Source of the DNA: CAWBAT01 sp963810905
GTDB taxonomy: Bacteria; Acidobacteriota; Terriglobia; Versatilivoradales; Versatilivoraceae
Assembly: GCA_963810905.1 (NCBI GenBank)
Contig: CAWEPG010000002.1
Coordinates: forward strand, 434,001-498,000
Direction: 5' to 3'
Length of the DNA: 64,000 nucleotides
Part shown: positions 1 to 9,850 of the stretch, piece by piece
How the letters are laid out: the number at the start of each line of letters is the position of its first letter
Position numbering within the stretch: the first letter of the stretch is position 1
Position numbers and translations under genes: made by a program
The notes under the pieces: generated by a model
Databases searched by the model: none
The model's input: only the letters and a program-made list of their open reading frames with translations
Told to the model about the DNA's origin: nothing

Positions 1-1794
1 GTTCATTTTGCCGTATGGGCGCCAAACGCTGCGCGGGTCAGTGTCATTGGAGATTTCAACCGTTGGGATGGACGACGCCACCCGATGCGGGTTCGCGGAG
101 GCACCGGGATATGGGAAATCTTCATCCCTGGTTTGGGGGAGGGTTGTGTCTATAAGTTTGAAATCAAATCCCGATTTAACAACTACCTAGCCATTAAGGC
201 GGATCCCTATGGAACTTACTTCGAACGCCCCCCGAAAACGGCCTCCATCGTCCATGACATCAGTAAATATGTCTGGCAGGACCGGGATTGGATGGAGAGG
301 CGACAAAAAAAGAATTGGTTTGAGTCCCCTTTGGCAATTTATGAAGTCCATTTGGGCTCGTGGATGCGGGTCGCCGAAGAAAAAAACCGTTATCTCACGT
401 ATGATGAATTGGGCGATCGTCTCATCTCATACGTTTGCGATTTAGGGTACACCCACATTCAGCTGTTACCTATCATGGAACATCCCTTTGATGGCTCATG
501 GGGATATCAGACCATCGGTTATTTTGCTCCCACCAGCCGCTTTGGGACTCCCGAACAATTTAAGGCATTCGTAGACCGTTGCCATCAATCCGGGCTCGGC
601 GTTCTACTGGACTGGGTTCCGGCGCACTTCCCCAAAGATGGTCACGGTCTCAGCTACTTCGATGGAACCTACCTCTATGAGCACGCGGACAAGAGAATGG
701 GAGAACATCAAGACTGGGGGACACTCATCTTTAACTACGGACGCAATGAGGTCCGAAACTATCTTCTGTCGAATGCCCTTTTCTGGCTCGACCAATATCA
801 CATTGACGGATTGCGTGTGGATGCGGTCGCGTCGATGCTTTATCTGGATTATTCGCGACAGCCAGGTGAATGGATTCCCAATATCTATGGCGGAAATGAG
901 AACCTCGAAGCCGTTGATTTTATCAAGCGGTTTAACGAGCTTGCCCACCAATACCATCCTGGGGTCTTAACAATTGCAGAAGAATCGACGGCCTGGGCCA
1001 TGGTCTCGCGGCCTGTTTACCTGGGAGGGCTGGGATTCAGCATGAAATGGAACATGGGGTGGATGAATGACCTCTTGTCCTATTTCTCCAACGATCCGAT
1101 CTATCGCAAATTTCATCAGAACAATCTGACCTTTGCGTTGATGTATGCGTTCACGGAGAATTTTATTCTCCCGCTCTCCCATGACGAAGTCGTCCACATG
1201 AAGGGGTCGTTGCTCGGCAAGATGCCCGGCTATTTCATGGAAGACAAATTTAGCAATCTTCGCCTCCTTTTCGGGTACATGTATGGCCAGCCCGGAAAGA
1301 AACTGCTTTTCATGGGAGGCGAGTTTGGGCAATGGGATGAATGGAATCACAATGCCAGCCTGAATTGGGAATTGTTGCGTTGGGAACCACACCAGAAACT
1401 ACAAAAATTTGTCCGTGATCTGAACCACCTTTACCTTTCTCAGCCCTCAATGTATGAAGTGGATTTTCATTACTCTGGTTTCGAGTGGATTGACTTTCAC
1501 GATAACGACAACAGTGTGGTCAGTTTCATGAGAAAAGCCAAAAACCCTGAGGATAACCTGGTCTTCGTCTATAACTTTACTCCGCTCGTCCGGGAAAATT
1601 ACCGGATCGGTGTTCCTCGACCCGGTGACTACGAAGAAATCATGAACAGTGATTCCGCCTATTACGGAGGGCGTAATGTCGGCAACATGGGCGCGATTAA
1701 GGCCGAGCAGACTTCTTGGGGAAATTGGCCGTGCCGCTTGACGCTGACGCTTCCACCCTTGGCTATGCTGGTGTTGAGACTGAGACCCTCTTGA
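1..1794 (+). CDS. glgB: 1,4-alpha-glucan branching enzyme GlgB (GH13), 5' end outside window
   Basis: Makes alpha-1,6 branches in glycogen in the cytoplasm. The frame is open from base 1, so the start lies upstream of the window. The visible N-terminus is a CBM48 domain (VHFAVWAPNAARVSVIGDFN). The GH13 barrel follows, with DGLRVDAV holding the nucleophile Asp (codon 820-822), IAEEST holding the acid/base Glu (codon 979-981), and LSHDEVVH with the third carboxylate. An all-beta C-terminal domain ends the protein. The next gene starts 3 bases after the stop, so the two are very probably co-transcribed. The missing part should be the remaining N-terminal region. The family call is secure. Confidence 0.97.
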   Translation, partial: VHFAVWAPNAARVSVIGDFNRWDGRRHPMRVRGGTGIWEIFIPGLGEGCVYKFEIKSRFNNYLAIKADPYGTYFERPPKTASIVHDISKYVWQDRDWMERRQKKNWFESPLAIYEVHLGSWMRVAEEKNRYLTYDELGDRLISYVCDLGYTHIQLLPIMEHPFDGSWGYQTIGYFAPTSRFGTPEQFKAFVDRCHQSGLGVLLDWVPAHFPKDGHGLSYFDGTYLYEHADKRMGEHQDWGTLIFNYGRNEVRNYLLSNALFWLDQYHIDGLRVDAVASMLYLDYSRQPGEWIPNIYGGNENLEAVDFIKRFNELAHQYHPGVLTIAEESTAWAMVSRPVYLGGLGFSMKWNMGWMNDLLSYFSNDPIYRKFHQNNLTFALMYAFTENFILPLSHDEVVHMKGSLLGKMPGYFMEDKFSNLRLLFGYMYGQPGKKLLFMGGEFGQWDEWNHNASLNWELLRWEPHQKLQKFVRDLNHLYLSQPSMYEVDFHYSGFEWIDFHDNDNSVVSFMRKAKNPEDNLVFVYNFTPLVRENYRIGVPRPGDYEEIMNSDSAYYGGRNVGNMGAIKAEQTSWGNWPCRLTLTLPPLAMLVLRLRPS

Positions 1795-1797
1795 ACC

Positions 1798-3423
1798 ATG
1801 AGCCGAGGTTACCTTGCCCTTGTCCTCCACGCTCATCTGCCTTTCGTTCGACATCCGGAGCATGATCCCTTTCTGGAAGAAGACTGGCTGTTTGAAGCCG
1901 TCACAGAAGCCTATATCCCTTTGATTCTGGCCCTCCAAAGACTTGTCCGCAACGGTGTGCAGTCTCGCCTGACCCTCTCGATTTCTCCAACACTTACCGA
2001 GATGCTGGCGGATCCTCTTCTCCAATCCCGCACCTTGCGCTACCTCACCACCCGAATGGAATTATCCGAGCAAGAGGTTGTCCGCACACGAAATATGCCA
2101 GAATTTCATGCTCTGGCCATTCTCTATCGCCACAACTTCCGGGAGGCTCATTCTCTATTTGAATCCCGTTTCCATTGCCGATTGTTAAATGCCTTCGCCG
2201 AACTACAGCAACAAGGAATTCTAGAAATCATAACTTGTCCGGGCACTCATCCATTCATGCCATTTATCTCGATGGAACAAGTTCGGAACGCACAACTTGA
2301 AATGGCACGGATCACGCATGAACGCCATTTTCACGAACCGCTGCACGGGCTCTGGCTGGCAGAATGTGGGTATGAACCAGGCATGGACTCTCTCATCAAA
2401 AAGGCCGGATTCGACTACCTCATTCTGGATGCTCATGGGCTTCTCTTTGGCAAGCCCCGACCTCCCCATGGCGTTTTTGCTCCTGTAAAAACACCGGGCG
2501 ACATGTTTTTTTTTGGAAGGGATATGGAATCGAGTCTCCAGGTGTGGAATTCCAAAGTAGGGTATCCTGGCGATCTTAACTATCGAGAATTTTATCGAGA
2601 CCTAGGGTTCGATGCTCCTTATGAGTATATTCGGCCGTTTCTTCATCCCGATGGTGTACGACGAAATGTAGGAATCAAATATTACCGCATTTCTGGGGGT
2701 AACGATTTGAGTCAGCGGGCCCCTTATGATCCTCAGAAAGCGCTGGTTCGCGCTTATCAACATGCCAGCCACTTTATCGCACAACGTTGTGCACAAATCG
2801 ACCATCTCCAACAAGTCCTCAAGATCAGCCCCGTGGTCGTTTCTCCTTTCGACGCGGAATTATTTGGTCATTGGTGGCACGAAGGTCCAATCTTTCTCGA
2901 GCAGGTCATGCAACAGGCATCCCTCCAATCTTCGGACATCCGCCTGGTCAGTTTGTCCGAAGTCCTGGCAGAATTTCCAAACCCACTTAGAATGGAGCCA
3001 ACCGGTTCAAGCTGGGGAAATGAAGGGTATTACCGGGTTTGGCTTAATGAGGAAAACAAGTGGCTCTATAAGCACCAGCATTGGGCAGAGAACGCCATGG
3101 TTGAACTGGCAGACCAGTTCCGAGAGGCGAAAGGGGTCACTGAGCGTGGGCTGAACCAGGCGGCCAGAGAACTCCTGCTGGCTCAAAGCAGTGACTGGGC
3201 TTTCCATATGACCGAGCGCAACTCCGCTGGCTATGCCGAACGCCGTTTTACAGATCACATCACGCATTTCCAAAACTTGCGAGAAGGGTTATTACGAAAT
3301 CAACTAAACTCTGCCTACTTGGGCGAATTGGAAGAGAAAAATAATCTCTTTGGAGACCTGGATTACCGGATCTTCAGATCTTCTGCAAGTGAGGAGCACC
3401 CCAGGAACGCAGCGGCTCAATGA
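1798..3423 (+). CDS. GH57 family 1,4-alpha-glucan branching enzyme (DUF1957 type)
   Basis: 541-residue GH57 enzyme. The family motif HAHLPFVRHPE is at the N-terminus. WLAECGYEPGMD places the nucleophile Glu at about residue 189, and SPFDAELFGHWWHEGP places the acid/base Asp at about residue 352. This spacing matches characterised GH57 branching enzymes of Thermus and Thermococcus. The C-terminal third is the helical DUF1957 region. The gene begins 3 bases after glgB, so two unrelated folds with the same proposed activity sit in one operon. A 4-alpha-glucanotransferase activity cannot be excluded from sequence alone. It has no signal peptide, so it should act in the cytoplasm. Confidence 0.9.
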   Translation: MSRGYLALVLHAHLPFVRHPEHDPFLEEDWLFEAVTEAYIPLILALQRLVRNGVQSRLTLSISPTLTEMLADPLLQSRTLRYLTTRMELSEQEVVRTRNMPEFHALAILYRHNFREAHSLFESRFHCRLLNAFAELQQQGILEIITCPGTHPFMPFISMEQVRNAQLEMARITHERHFHEPLHGLWLAECGYEPGMDSLIKKAGFDYLILDAHGLLFGKPRPPHGVFAPVKTPGDMFFFGRDMESSLQVWNSKVGYPGDLNYREFYRDLGFDAPYEYIRPFLHPDGVRRNVGIKYYRISGGNDLSQRAPYDPQKALVRAYQHASHFIAQRCAQIDHLQQVLKISPVVVSPFDAELFGHWWHEGPIFLEQVMQQASLQSSDIRLVSLSEVLAEFPNPLRMEPTGSSWGNEGYYRVWLNEENKWLYKHQHWAENAMVELADQFREAKGVTERGLNQAARELLLAQSSDWAFHMTERNSAGYAERRFTDHITHFQNLREGLLRNQLNSAYLGELEEKNNLFGDLDYRIFRSSASEEHPRNAAAQ

Positions 3424-3612
3424 TTGAAGCTGTTGGAGGCCCTATGTCCCCACCGCGCGAATAATCTTAAAGCATCCAGTAGAGGCGGAAGCCAGTACAA
3501 AAGAAATCGCATTTAAAAACTCTACCTACTGCATTTAACTTTAATAATTACCCGCGCATTGAACGATAAATGAAGACAATGGGTTACACGATGGAATAAT
3601 TGAGGAGGTTCT

Positions 3613-4140
3613 ATGGTCTCCGAAAGAGAAGTGCCGTCCGACCACCCGGTCCGGCAGACTTTTCATGCCTTGACCGAACGAGGCTCTCAGCAGACACGCC
3701 TCTCGGATCGGGAAATCCATAAATATCTGACTGATCTTCTGGTCGATTTCATCCATGTCGACAACCTTTACAAAGTTCGGGACGAGCATGGCCATCGGTT
3801 GGAGTATCTCGTTGACTTGCTGCAAAAGACGGTTGAACCCAGCGAGTTGGACAAGAAAGAGATATACAAGCATGTGGGAGACTTCAGCCTATTTATCCTG
3901 GGACTATTCCCGGAGAGCCTAAGCCGCGGCAAACGGTGCATTAGTTTGAACTATTACGCGGATCAGGGCAGACGCTCCTATATGATTCTTTCGGAAATGA
4001 ACAACCTCCAACCTCCCTTCGTCATTTTCCGCAAGCTTTCCGAACAATTTGAAAGCTGCGTGCACACCTTAAATTGGGTCCGAAACTACATCAGCGATCC
4101 TTTCTATCAATACATGTTGCGCGAGTTCGATTCGAATTGA
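3613..4140 (+). CDS. conserved hypothetical protein, 175 aa
   Basis: I do not recognise a named family. A good ribosome binding site (GAGGAGG, about 3602-3608) precedes the ATG. The protein is soluble, charged and mainly helical, with no signal peptide or membrane segment. Notable stretches are DLLVDFIHVDNLYK near residues 41-54 and GDFSLFILGLFPE near residue 90. It has no close neighbour in the same transcript: 189 bases separate it from the GH57 gene and 343 bases from the molybdenum hydroxylase. The strong ribosome site and protein-like composition support a real gene, but its role is unknown. Confidence 0.7.
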   Translation: MVSEREVPSDHPVRQTFHALTERGSQQTRLSDREIHKYLTDLLVDFIHVDNLYKVRDEHGHRLEYLVDLLQKTVEPSELDKKEIYKHVGDFSLFILGLFPESLSRGKRCISLNYYADQGRRSYMILSEMNNLQPPFVIFRKLSEQFESCVHTLNWVRNYISDPFYQYMLREFDSN

Positions 4141-4483
4141 CTATTGGGTTGAGTTCTTCCCTCTCGTTATCCTCCGTGCAACCAGATTACCGGCATGATT
4201 CCGTATCCCTCCTTCGCAAAAAGTGCCTTCCGAAGAAGTTGTTGTTTCCTGGAGGTTCTTCTTCCTGATTTTTGAGTTGACAAGGTTTTGACTCCATTCC
4301 TATGATTTAAGAAAGATGTTTGTTCGGTACTGAAGCGTTGACGACGTCACCGCACGCAGACTCATTATGCTTTTATCCTCTTCATAGCAGACACTGAATC
4401 CTTTAGAACCCGATCAACAGCACAAAAAAAAGCCAGATACAATTCTCAAAGATCTCAAAATGTAAGGCTCATTGGAGGGCATA
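4141..4483. other. intergenic region, no gene seen
   Basis: No convincing reading frame, tRNA or hairpin was seen. It presumably holds the promoter of the molybdenum hydroxylase operon. The ribosome site of the next gene (GGAGGG, 4474-4479) is at its end. Confidence 0.5.
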
Positions 4484-5200
4484 ATGGAAAAAGGCAAACG
4501 TCCTAAAGGACAAGCCGGATTCGATGTATCCCGCCGAGGATTTTTAAAAGGGGCAGGGGCGGTTCTTTCTTCTGGCATAGTTGTGGGAGCAGAGTCGTTC
4601 AACGCATCGGAGACCTCAACCGGAACTAATATCTTGGGACCAGGCAAGGTACCCATTTCACTTAAAATTAATGGCTTGGTGAAGACCATCAACCTCCAAC
4701 CTCGTGTCACACTTCTGGATGCGTTGCGCGATGAACTAGAACTTACTGGCGCCAAGCGGGTCTGTGATAGAGCCACATGTGGGGCCTGTACAGTGATGAT
4801 GGGGGGTAAAATCGTTTACGCCTGCACCATCCTGGCTATTGATGCGCAGGCCAAAGAGATCATCACGATTGAGGGATTGACGACCGATGGACAGCTCCAT
4901 CCCATTCAACAAGCCTTCGTTGATAATGACGCCCAGCAGTGCGGTTATTGCACTCCTGGGTTTGTGATGGCTTGCAAAGGATTCCTGGCCAAACATCCTG
5001 ATCCCACAGTGGACGAAATCCGCAGAGGTTTGGGAGGTAATCTCTGCCGGTGCGGAACTTACGTTGGTATCACCAAGGCTGTCCAGCAGAGCAGCCCATC
5101 AGCTGAAAGGAGGGCATGCCAATGGCTAAATACGATTGGCCCGAACAATCCAAAAGAACGCTCCTTGGGAAGAGCATCTCACGCGTGGACGGCCCAGTAA
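4484..5200 (+). CDS. molybdenum hydroxylase small [2Fe-2S] subunit with Tat signal
   Basis: Electron-transfer subunit of a xanthine dehydrogenase/aldehyde oxidoreductase-type enzyme. A twin-arginine signal (SRRGFLKGAG) lies near residue 20, so the complex should be exported as in periplasmic PaoABC-like enzymes. A plant-type [2Fe-2S] site (CDRATCGACTVMM plus a later Cys) is followed by a second cluster domain with QCGYCTPGFVM and NLCRCGTY. I chose ATG 4484 over the upstream TTG 4472 because GGAGGG sits just before it. The frame runs about 79 bases into the next gene; the last 30 residues have no family match. Either this is a real long overlap or a stop codon near 5100 has been lost to an indel. 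Confidence 0.9.
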   Translation: MEKGKRPKGQAGFDVSRRGFLKGAGAVLSSGIVVGAESFNASETSTGTNILGPGKVPISLKINGLVKTINLQPRVTLLDALRDELELTGAKRVCDRATCGACTVMMGGKIVYACTILAIDAQAKEIITIEGLTTDGQLHPIQQAFVDNDAQQCGYCTPGFVMACKGFLAKHPDPTVDEIRRGLGGNLCRCGTYVGITKAVQQSSPSAERRACQWLNTIGPNNPKERSLGRASHAWTAQ

Positions 5201-7276
5201 AGGCCAGCGGCAAGGCCCAATATACTTCGGATATGAAGCGTCCCGGGCAGCTCTATGCCAAATTCCTGCGTTGTCCTTACGCCCATGCCAAGGTGATCAG
5301 TATCGATGTCAGCAAAGCTGAAAAGATACCCGGCGTGAAGGCAGTCAAGATTGTTGAAAATAAAGGACCGGGGAGTGAAATTCTTTGGGCTTTTGACGAA
5401 ATAGTCGGCGTTGTTGCCGTAGACGAAGAAACAGCTGCGGGCGCATTGGACAAGATCGTAGTGAAGTATGAAAGGTTACCTGTCTTTGTCAAGGAGGAGA
5501 ATCTCGTCAACGCAGGTGAACACGCCAAACCAGCTGCTGAGCAGGTCACCGGAGAACCGGACAAAGCTTTCCAGGAAGCCGATGTGGTTATTGAAGGAAC
5601 CTACGGGATTCCGGTGATCTCGCATTGTTGTCTGGAACCCCACGGGCAGATCGCGGAATGGGAAGGAGAGAACTTGATCTTTCATCAGTCCACCCAAAAC
5701 GTCAGCGGGATCGCGGCCCAACTCGCTCAACCCCTGCAAATCCCGGCCGGCAACATCAAAGTCCGGATGGAATACATTGGGGGCGGATTCGGCAGCAAGT
5801 TTAGCCCGGATTCTTGGGGAGTCGAGACCGCACTACTTTCCAAGCAAGTGGGAGGCAAACCCGTCAAGTATTACTTGGACCGCGATGCTGAATTGGCGGT
5901 AGCCGGCAACCGCCCCTCGCACTTCGCCAAGATTAAAGTCGGCGCTAAAAAAGATGGGACGCTGGTCGCGTGGGAATCGCAATCCTGGTCGACAGGTGGC
6001 CCCACCGGTGGCGGCATGGCTCCAATACCATATGTCGTCAACATTCCCAATCAAAGAAAGAAACACTCGGCCGTGGCGACCAATAGTGGGCCTGCCAGAG
6101 CCTGGCGTGCACCGAATCATCCCCAGGCCTGCTGGTTAACCTTCGCGGCGCTGGATGATATGGCCGCCAAATTGAACATGGATTCGTTGGATTTCTTTAT
6201 CAAAAACTTGAGCCTGACCGGTGAGCGCGCGTCACTCTATCGCAAAGAGCTCGAACGAGCAGCCGCATTGATCGACTGGAAAAAGAAGTGGCATCCCAGG
6301 GGAGACGCAACACCGGGCTATTCAAAGCGTGGGATCGGGCTAGGGTTCCATACTTGGGGAGGACGAGGCCATAACAGCGAAGTGCGATTGATAGTAAACC
6401 CGGACGGGTCGGTTCATTTGGCCTGTGGCACTCAGGACCTCGGAACCGGCACACGAACTGTCATGGTCATGGTAGCCGCCGAGACGTTTGGCTTACCCCT
6501 GGACATGATCCATCTCGAGATCGGCAAATCTCCAGATTTTCCCCCTTCCGGGGCTTCGGGAGGAAGCACGACGGTTGGTGGTGTGAGCGCCGCAACACGT
6601 CGGGCTGCACAAAATGCTTTAGAGGAAATCTTACTCAAAGGTAGCACCTTCCCTAGGCGTCGGAGTCCGAGTCAATTGGAAGCAATTACCGGAAAAGTTC
6701 AGGTTAAGGGGAATCCTGACTAAGAGCCTGACATGGAAACAGGCCGCCGCGAAACTCGGGCTGACACCGCTAAGTACTACCGGTAAGAATCCGGGCGAAG
6801 GGAAATTAATCGATAGCGGTGTCGGCGGGGTTCAGATGGCCGAAGTGACCGTTGACATTGAAACCGGATTGGTCAAAATCAATAAGTATGTGGCTGTGCA
6901 GGATTGCGGACTTGATCATTAATGAGAAGACGGCGAAAAGCCAGGTGTTCGGCGCCATGATAATGGGTGTAGTGCTATCTCGCTATTTGAGGAACGGATC
7001 ATCGATGGAATCACGGGCAGACCTTTGAACTCCAATATGGAGTTCTACAAATTGGCCGGGATTGGCGACATTGGCAATTTTGTGGTCGAAATGTGGCACG
7101 ACGACGAACAGGATGCACGCGGCGTGATTGGTCTAGGGGAGCCCCCCGTGATTTCTCCCGCCGCAGCCATCGGCAACGCAGTGGCTAATGCCATCGGAGT
7201 GAGGGTTCCCACGGCCCCGTTTACGCCAGACCGTATCTTGGCAGCGTTGGAAGGGAAAGGAGGTCTCTCGTCATGA
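5122..7276 (+). CDS. molybdenum hydroxylase large (molybdopterin) subunit, frame-disrupted
   Basis: Catalytic subunit that binds the molybdopterin cofactor. Family motifs seen are GGGFGSKF (about residue 220), the substrate-domain start SISRVDGPVKASGKAQYTSD, and GEPPVISPAAAIGNAVANA near the C-terminus with the conserved active-site Glu. ATG 5122 is preferred over 5116 because GGAGGG (5109-5114) then has normal spacing. From about 6637 to 6975 the frame breaks at least five times (near 6637, 6667, 6721, 6914 and 6971). Joining the frames restores family sequence such as SLTWKQAAAKLG and EERIIDGITGRPLNSNMEF. Upstream of 6630 the gene is intact. Clustered sequence errors or recent inactivation are both possible. 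Confidence 0.85.
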
Positions 7277-8262
7277 ACGCTTTTGAATATGCAGTGCCCG
7301 ACACCAAGGAACAAGCCGTAGTGTTGCTCGGAACGCAGTGGGGAGAGACAGAAGTCCTGGCTGGCGGCACGGATTTGCTGAGCTTAATGAAAGACTCCTT
7401 GAGCACTCCAAAACGTGTAGTCAATATCAAAAATATTCGGGAGTTTCAGGGGATCCGCTATTCACCTTCAGCAGGCCTCCAACTGGGAGCTCTTGTGACT
7501 CTTGAAGAGTTGCTTGAATCCCCGGCGCTCAAGAAAGAATACCCTTCACTTTTTCAGGCCGCCGATGGCGTGCGCAGCCTCCAGCTTCGCAATTTGGGGA
7601 CAGTAGGAGGCGATTTATGTCAGCGACCCCGATGCTGGTACTTCCGCAGCGGCTTGGGTTATTTCCCGAAAACGGAGGAAGGTAAAGATCTCATCCCCCT
7701 CGGAGAAAATCAATACCACGCCATCCTGGGCAACTCAGGTCCCGCCTACTTCGTGAGTCCATCAAGCCTTGGACCGGCACTCATCGCTTTGGATGCCAAG
7801 ATTCGGATCTTTGGTTCGTCAGGCTGGAGAGAAGTGTCAGCTGAGGGGTTTTTTGTTACTCCTAACAACGTCGGCCAAAGGGAGACTGTCCTGAAGCCCA
7901 ACGAAATTGTAGGAGGGATACATGTTCCCGCTGCGAAGGATATCCGGAATTCGGCCTACGAAGTTCGGCAGAAGGAAGGGCTGGACTGGCCCCTCGCTGT
8001 GGCTGCTGTGGCATTAAAGATGTCGGGAAAGACCATCCAGAGCGCGAGAGTAGTTCTGGGCCAGGTAGCTCCTGTACCCTGGCGCTCCCAAGAGGCTGAG
8101 AAGGCATTGGCCGGGAAGACAATCAACGAGGCAGTAGCCAAAGAAGCCGGCGAGGCCGCGGTACGGTCCGCTACACCTCTCAGCAAGAATGGCTACAAAG
8201 TACAACTGACCCGGGTTGCCGTGAAACGGGCTGTACTCCGGGCCGCGGAAGGAGGAGCTTAA
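7273..8262 (+). CDS. molybdenum hydroxylase FAD-binding medium subunit
   Basis: 329-residue FAD subunit of the same complex, overlapping the large-subunit stop by four bases (ATGA), which suggests translational coupling. The FAD contacts AGGTDLL and RNLGTVGGDLCQ are present. QRPRCWYFR matches the PaoB/YagS-like branch, in which extra cysteines bind a [4Fe-4S] cluster. Here the following segment (SGLGYFPKTEEGKDL) has no further cysteines, so that cluster is probably absent. The C-terminal CO-dehydrogenase-flavoprotein domain is complete. Gene order is small-large-medium rather than the small-medium-large order of E. coli pao. Confidence 0.92.
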   Translation: MNAFEYAVPDTKEQAVVLLGTQWGETEVLAGGTDLLSLMKDSLSTPKRVVNIKNIREFQGIRYSPSAGLQLGALVTLEELLESPALKKEYPSLFQAADGVRSLQLRNLGTVGGDLCQRPRCWYFRSGLGYFPKTEEGKDLIPLGENQYHAILGNSGPAYFVSPSSLGPALIALDAKIRIFGSSGWREVSAEGFFVTPNNVGQRETVLKPNEIVGGIHVPAAKDIRNSAYEVRQKEGLDWPLAVAAVALKMSGKTIQSARVVLGQVAPVPWRSQEAEKALAGKTINEAVAKEAGEAAVRSATPLSKNGYKVQLTRVAVKRAVLRAAEGGA

Positions 8263-8714
8263 ACTATGTACCATCGACTTCAGAACTGTTGAACATGAAG
8301 TATGTAATTGTGTTCGCTGGAAGAGTATGTATTACCAGTCGGAAAGAGACCCTTCTGTGCCTCTCTCGAATGAGGACAATTATTGGTGTGCTCTCACCCT
8401 TCGCGTACTGGGGCCAGACGGACAATTGGTCAATCTGGAAAACTGCAAAGCAGGAAGAGCTTGTTTCAAAGAACCCTTTTGAAGGGGGGGCGGTTGTCGA
8501 CCAGGTCCACCGACCCCGTTTTTCCGAAACCACGTAATCTGCGCATAGTATGAGCTTTGAGGGTAAGGCAGTGGTTTATTTAGTGAAAATGAATGCCTGC
8601 CTGCTAAACAAACGCTTCAACGAACAGATTTCGTTTGCATTTGCAGATTTCGGTCTTTAAGGTTAATATTTTTTTGAATTGCGCGTTGGAAGTTTCAGTC
8701 AGGGAGGATGATTT
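8263..8714. other. intergenic region, no gene seen
   Basis: An 82-codon frame at 8289-8537 has no ribosome site and no recognisable composition, so I do not call it. The last bases hold the ribosome site GGGAGG for the next gene. No hairpin terminator was seen after the molybdenum hydroxylase operon. Confidence 0.45.
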
Positions 8715-9426
8715 ATGACTCGTTTTTCAAGCGTAGTCGTGGTGTGTTTCCTCGGATTGACGATCGTTCCTAAGATTAGTGCAAGCAGCTCAAGTTCTAT
8801 TCATGGTGACTACATGGAGTCTCGCAGTGCCGATGTGTACACCGGGTTCTGTGTGGCCAACAGTGAGGTTGGACTTGTGGGTGATCAGGCGATTTTAGCC
8901 TGGAAGGTCAGGGGGAAGCTGGAATGGTATCTCACTGGATGGATTGAGTGTTGTTGCCGTTGTCAAAGCCAAGTCGACCCTGGGAGATCCCTACCACAAC
9001 CCTTATCCAGCCAAAGCGATTCTGATTCTTGATAGTCGCGCAACAGCCGAACAGCAAACCGCACTTGAAGCCTTTGCCCAGTCAGCAGCAAAGGAGTTAT
9101 TAGCGAATGTCGTCAAAGTGGAAACTTCCCCAATTTCTGTTGAGATCGGCGAAGGAGCAGAACATGGCCGCGCGAAGCTCACCGCGGGCTCAGAAGTTGC
9201 CTTGGAGACCCGGTCATTGGGGGGAAAGGACCATCTGTGCGGCAATGAGGACGTGTATTATGACCCGCTTGTTTCCTTGCAGCACGCGATGCCCGCTTTT
9301 ACCATGAACGACCAGTTCGTCGGCAGTGGCCTTGGTGTGACTTGGAAGTTAAACGGCAAACGCAGTTCGTTCGTAGGTCATTTCTCTTACCAGTCCCCTT
9401 CAACTCTTATTTCCCTAAATCATTAA
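8715..9426 (+). CDS. secreted DUF1326-like protein, one frameshift
   Basis: The protein begins with a signal peptide (MTRFSSVVVVCFLGLTIV, cut near SASS). It continues with GDYMESRSADVYTGFCVANSE, a pattern I associate with acidobacterial DUF1326-like secreted proteins. The frame breaks in the GGGGG run at 8911-8915. Removing one G gives VRGSWNGISLDGLSVVAVVK, and the downstream frame runs on to 9426 with KDHLCGNEDVYYDPL and GLGVTWKLNGKRSSFVG. About 236 residues result. The function of the family is unknown. A strong ribosome site (CAGGGAGG) precedes the ATG. Confidence 0.75.
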
Positions 9427-9850
9427 CCTGACCTTCAATAGGAGGCTTGCTCATCATCCAGGGTTTTTCTCGCCGGCTGGGGAATTTCTGAGGACGGCCT
9501 TCCAGGGGTCCGTCAATTTTCTCGAGTGCCGAGCCGCCAACGCGCGAATTCCTTGGAACGGTAGACATGGCAAGCGATTTTGGCCAGCTGTGGACCTTTT
9601 GCGACCGCCGCGGCACGCCACACCCCGCAAAGGATGCTCATCATGGCTTCTAAGGCATCTAATGCCTCTTGTTGAGGAGCCTGTTCCGGCTTTGAAAGCG
9701 CCGCGGTCCCTGAAGGTCATCGGTAAATGATAGGATAAGACAGCAATTGGCAACTGAACACAATCGCGGCAGTGGAAGCTGTGATTCCAAAGCGACGATT
9801 CGAAACCAGCATTTTGGGGAGATCGCAGAGTAGGGGATGAAATTCATCAA
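9427..9850. other. region without a confident gene; possible decayed coding on minus strand
   Basis: On the minus strand about 9488-9700 reads as a coding-like segment (for example EALDALEAMMSILCGVWRAA, then LAKIACHVYRSKEFARWRLG) ending in a stop. Another minus frame upstream, 9717-9926, has similar character. No start, ribosome site or family could be assigned, so this may be a gene remnant or chance. Confidence 0.25.

Noticed and set aside
8289..8537. 82-codon plus-strand frame after the FAD subunit
   Set aside because: No ribosome site, no family resemblance and poor composition.
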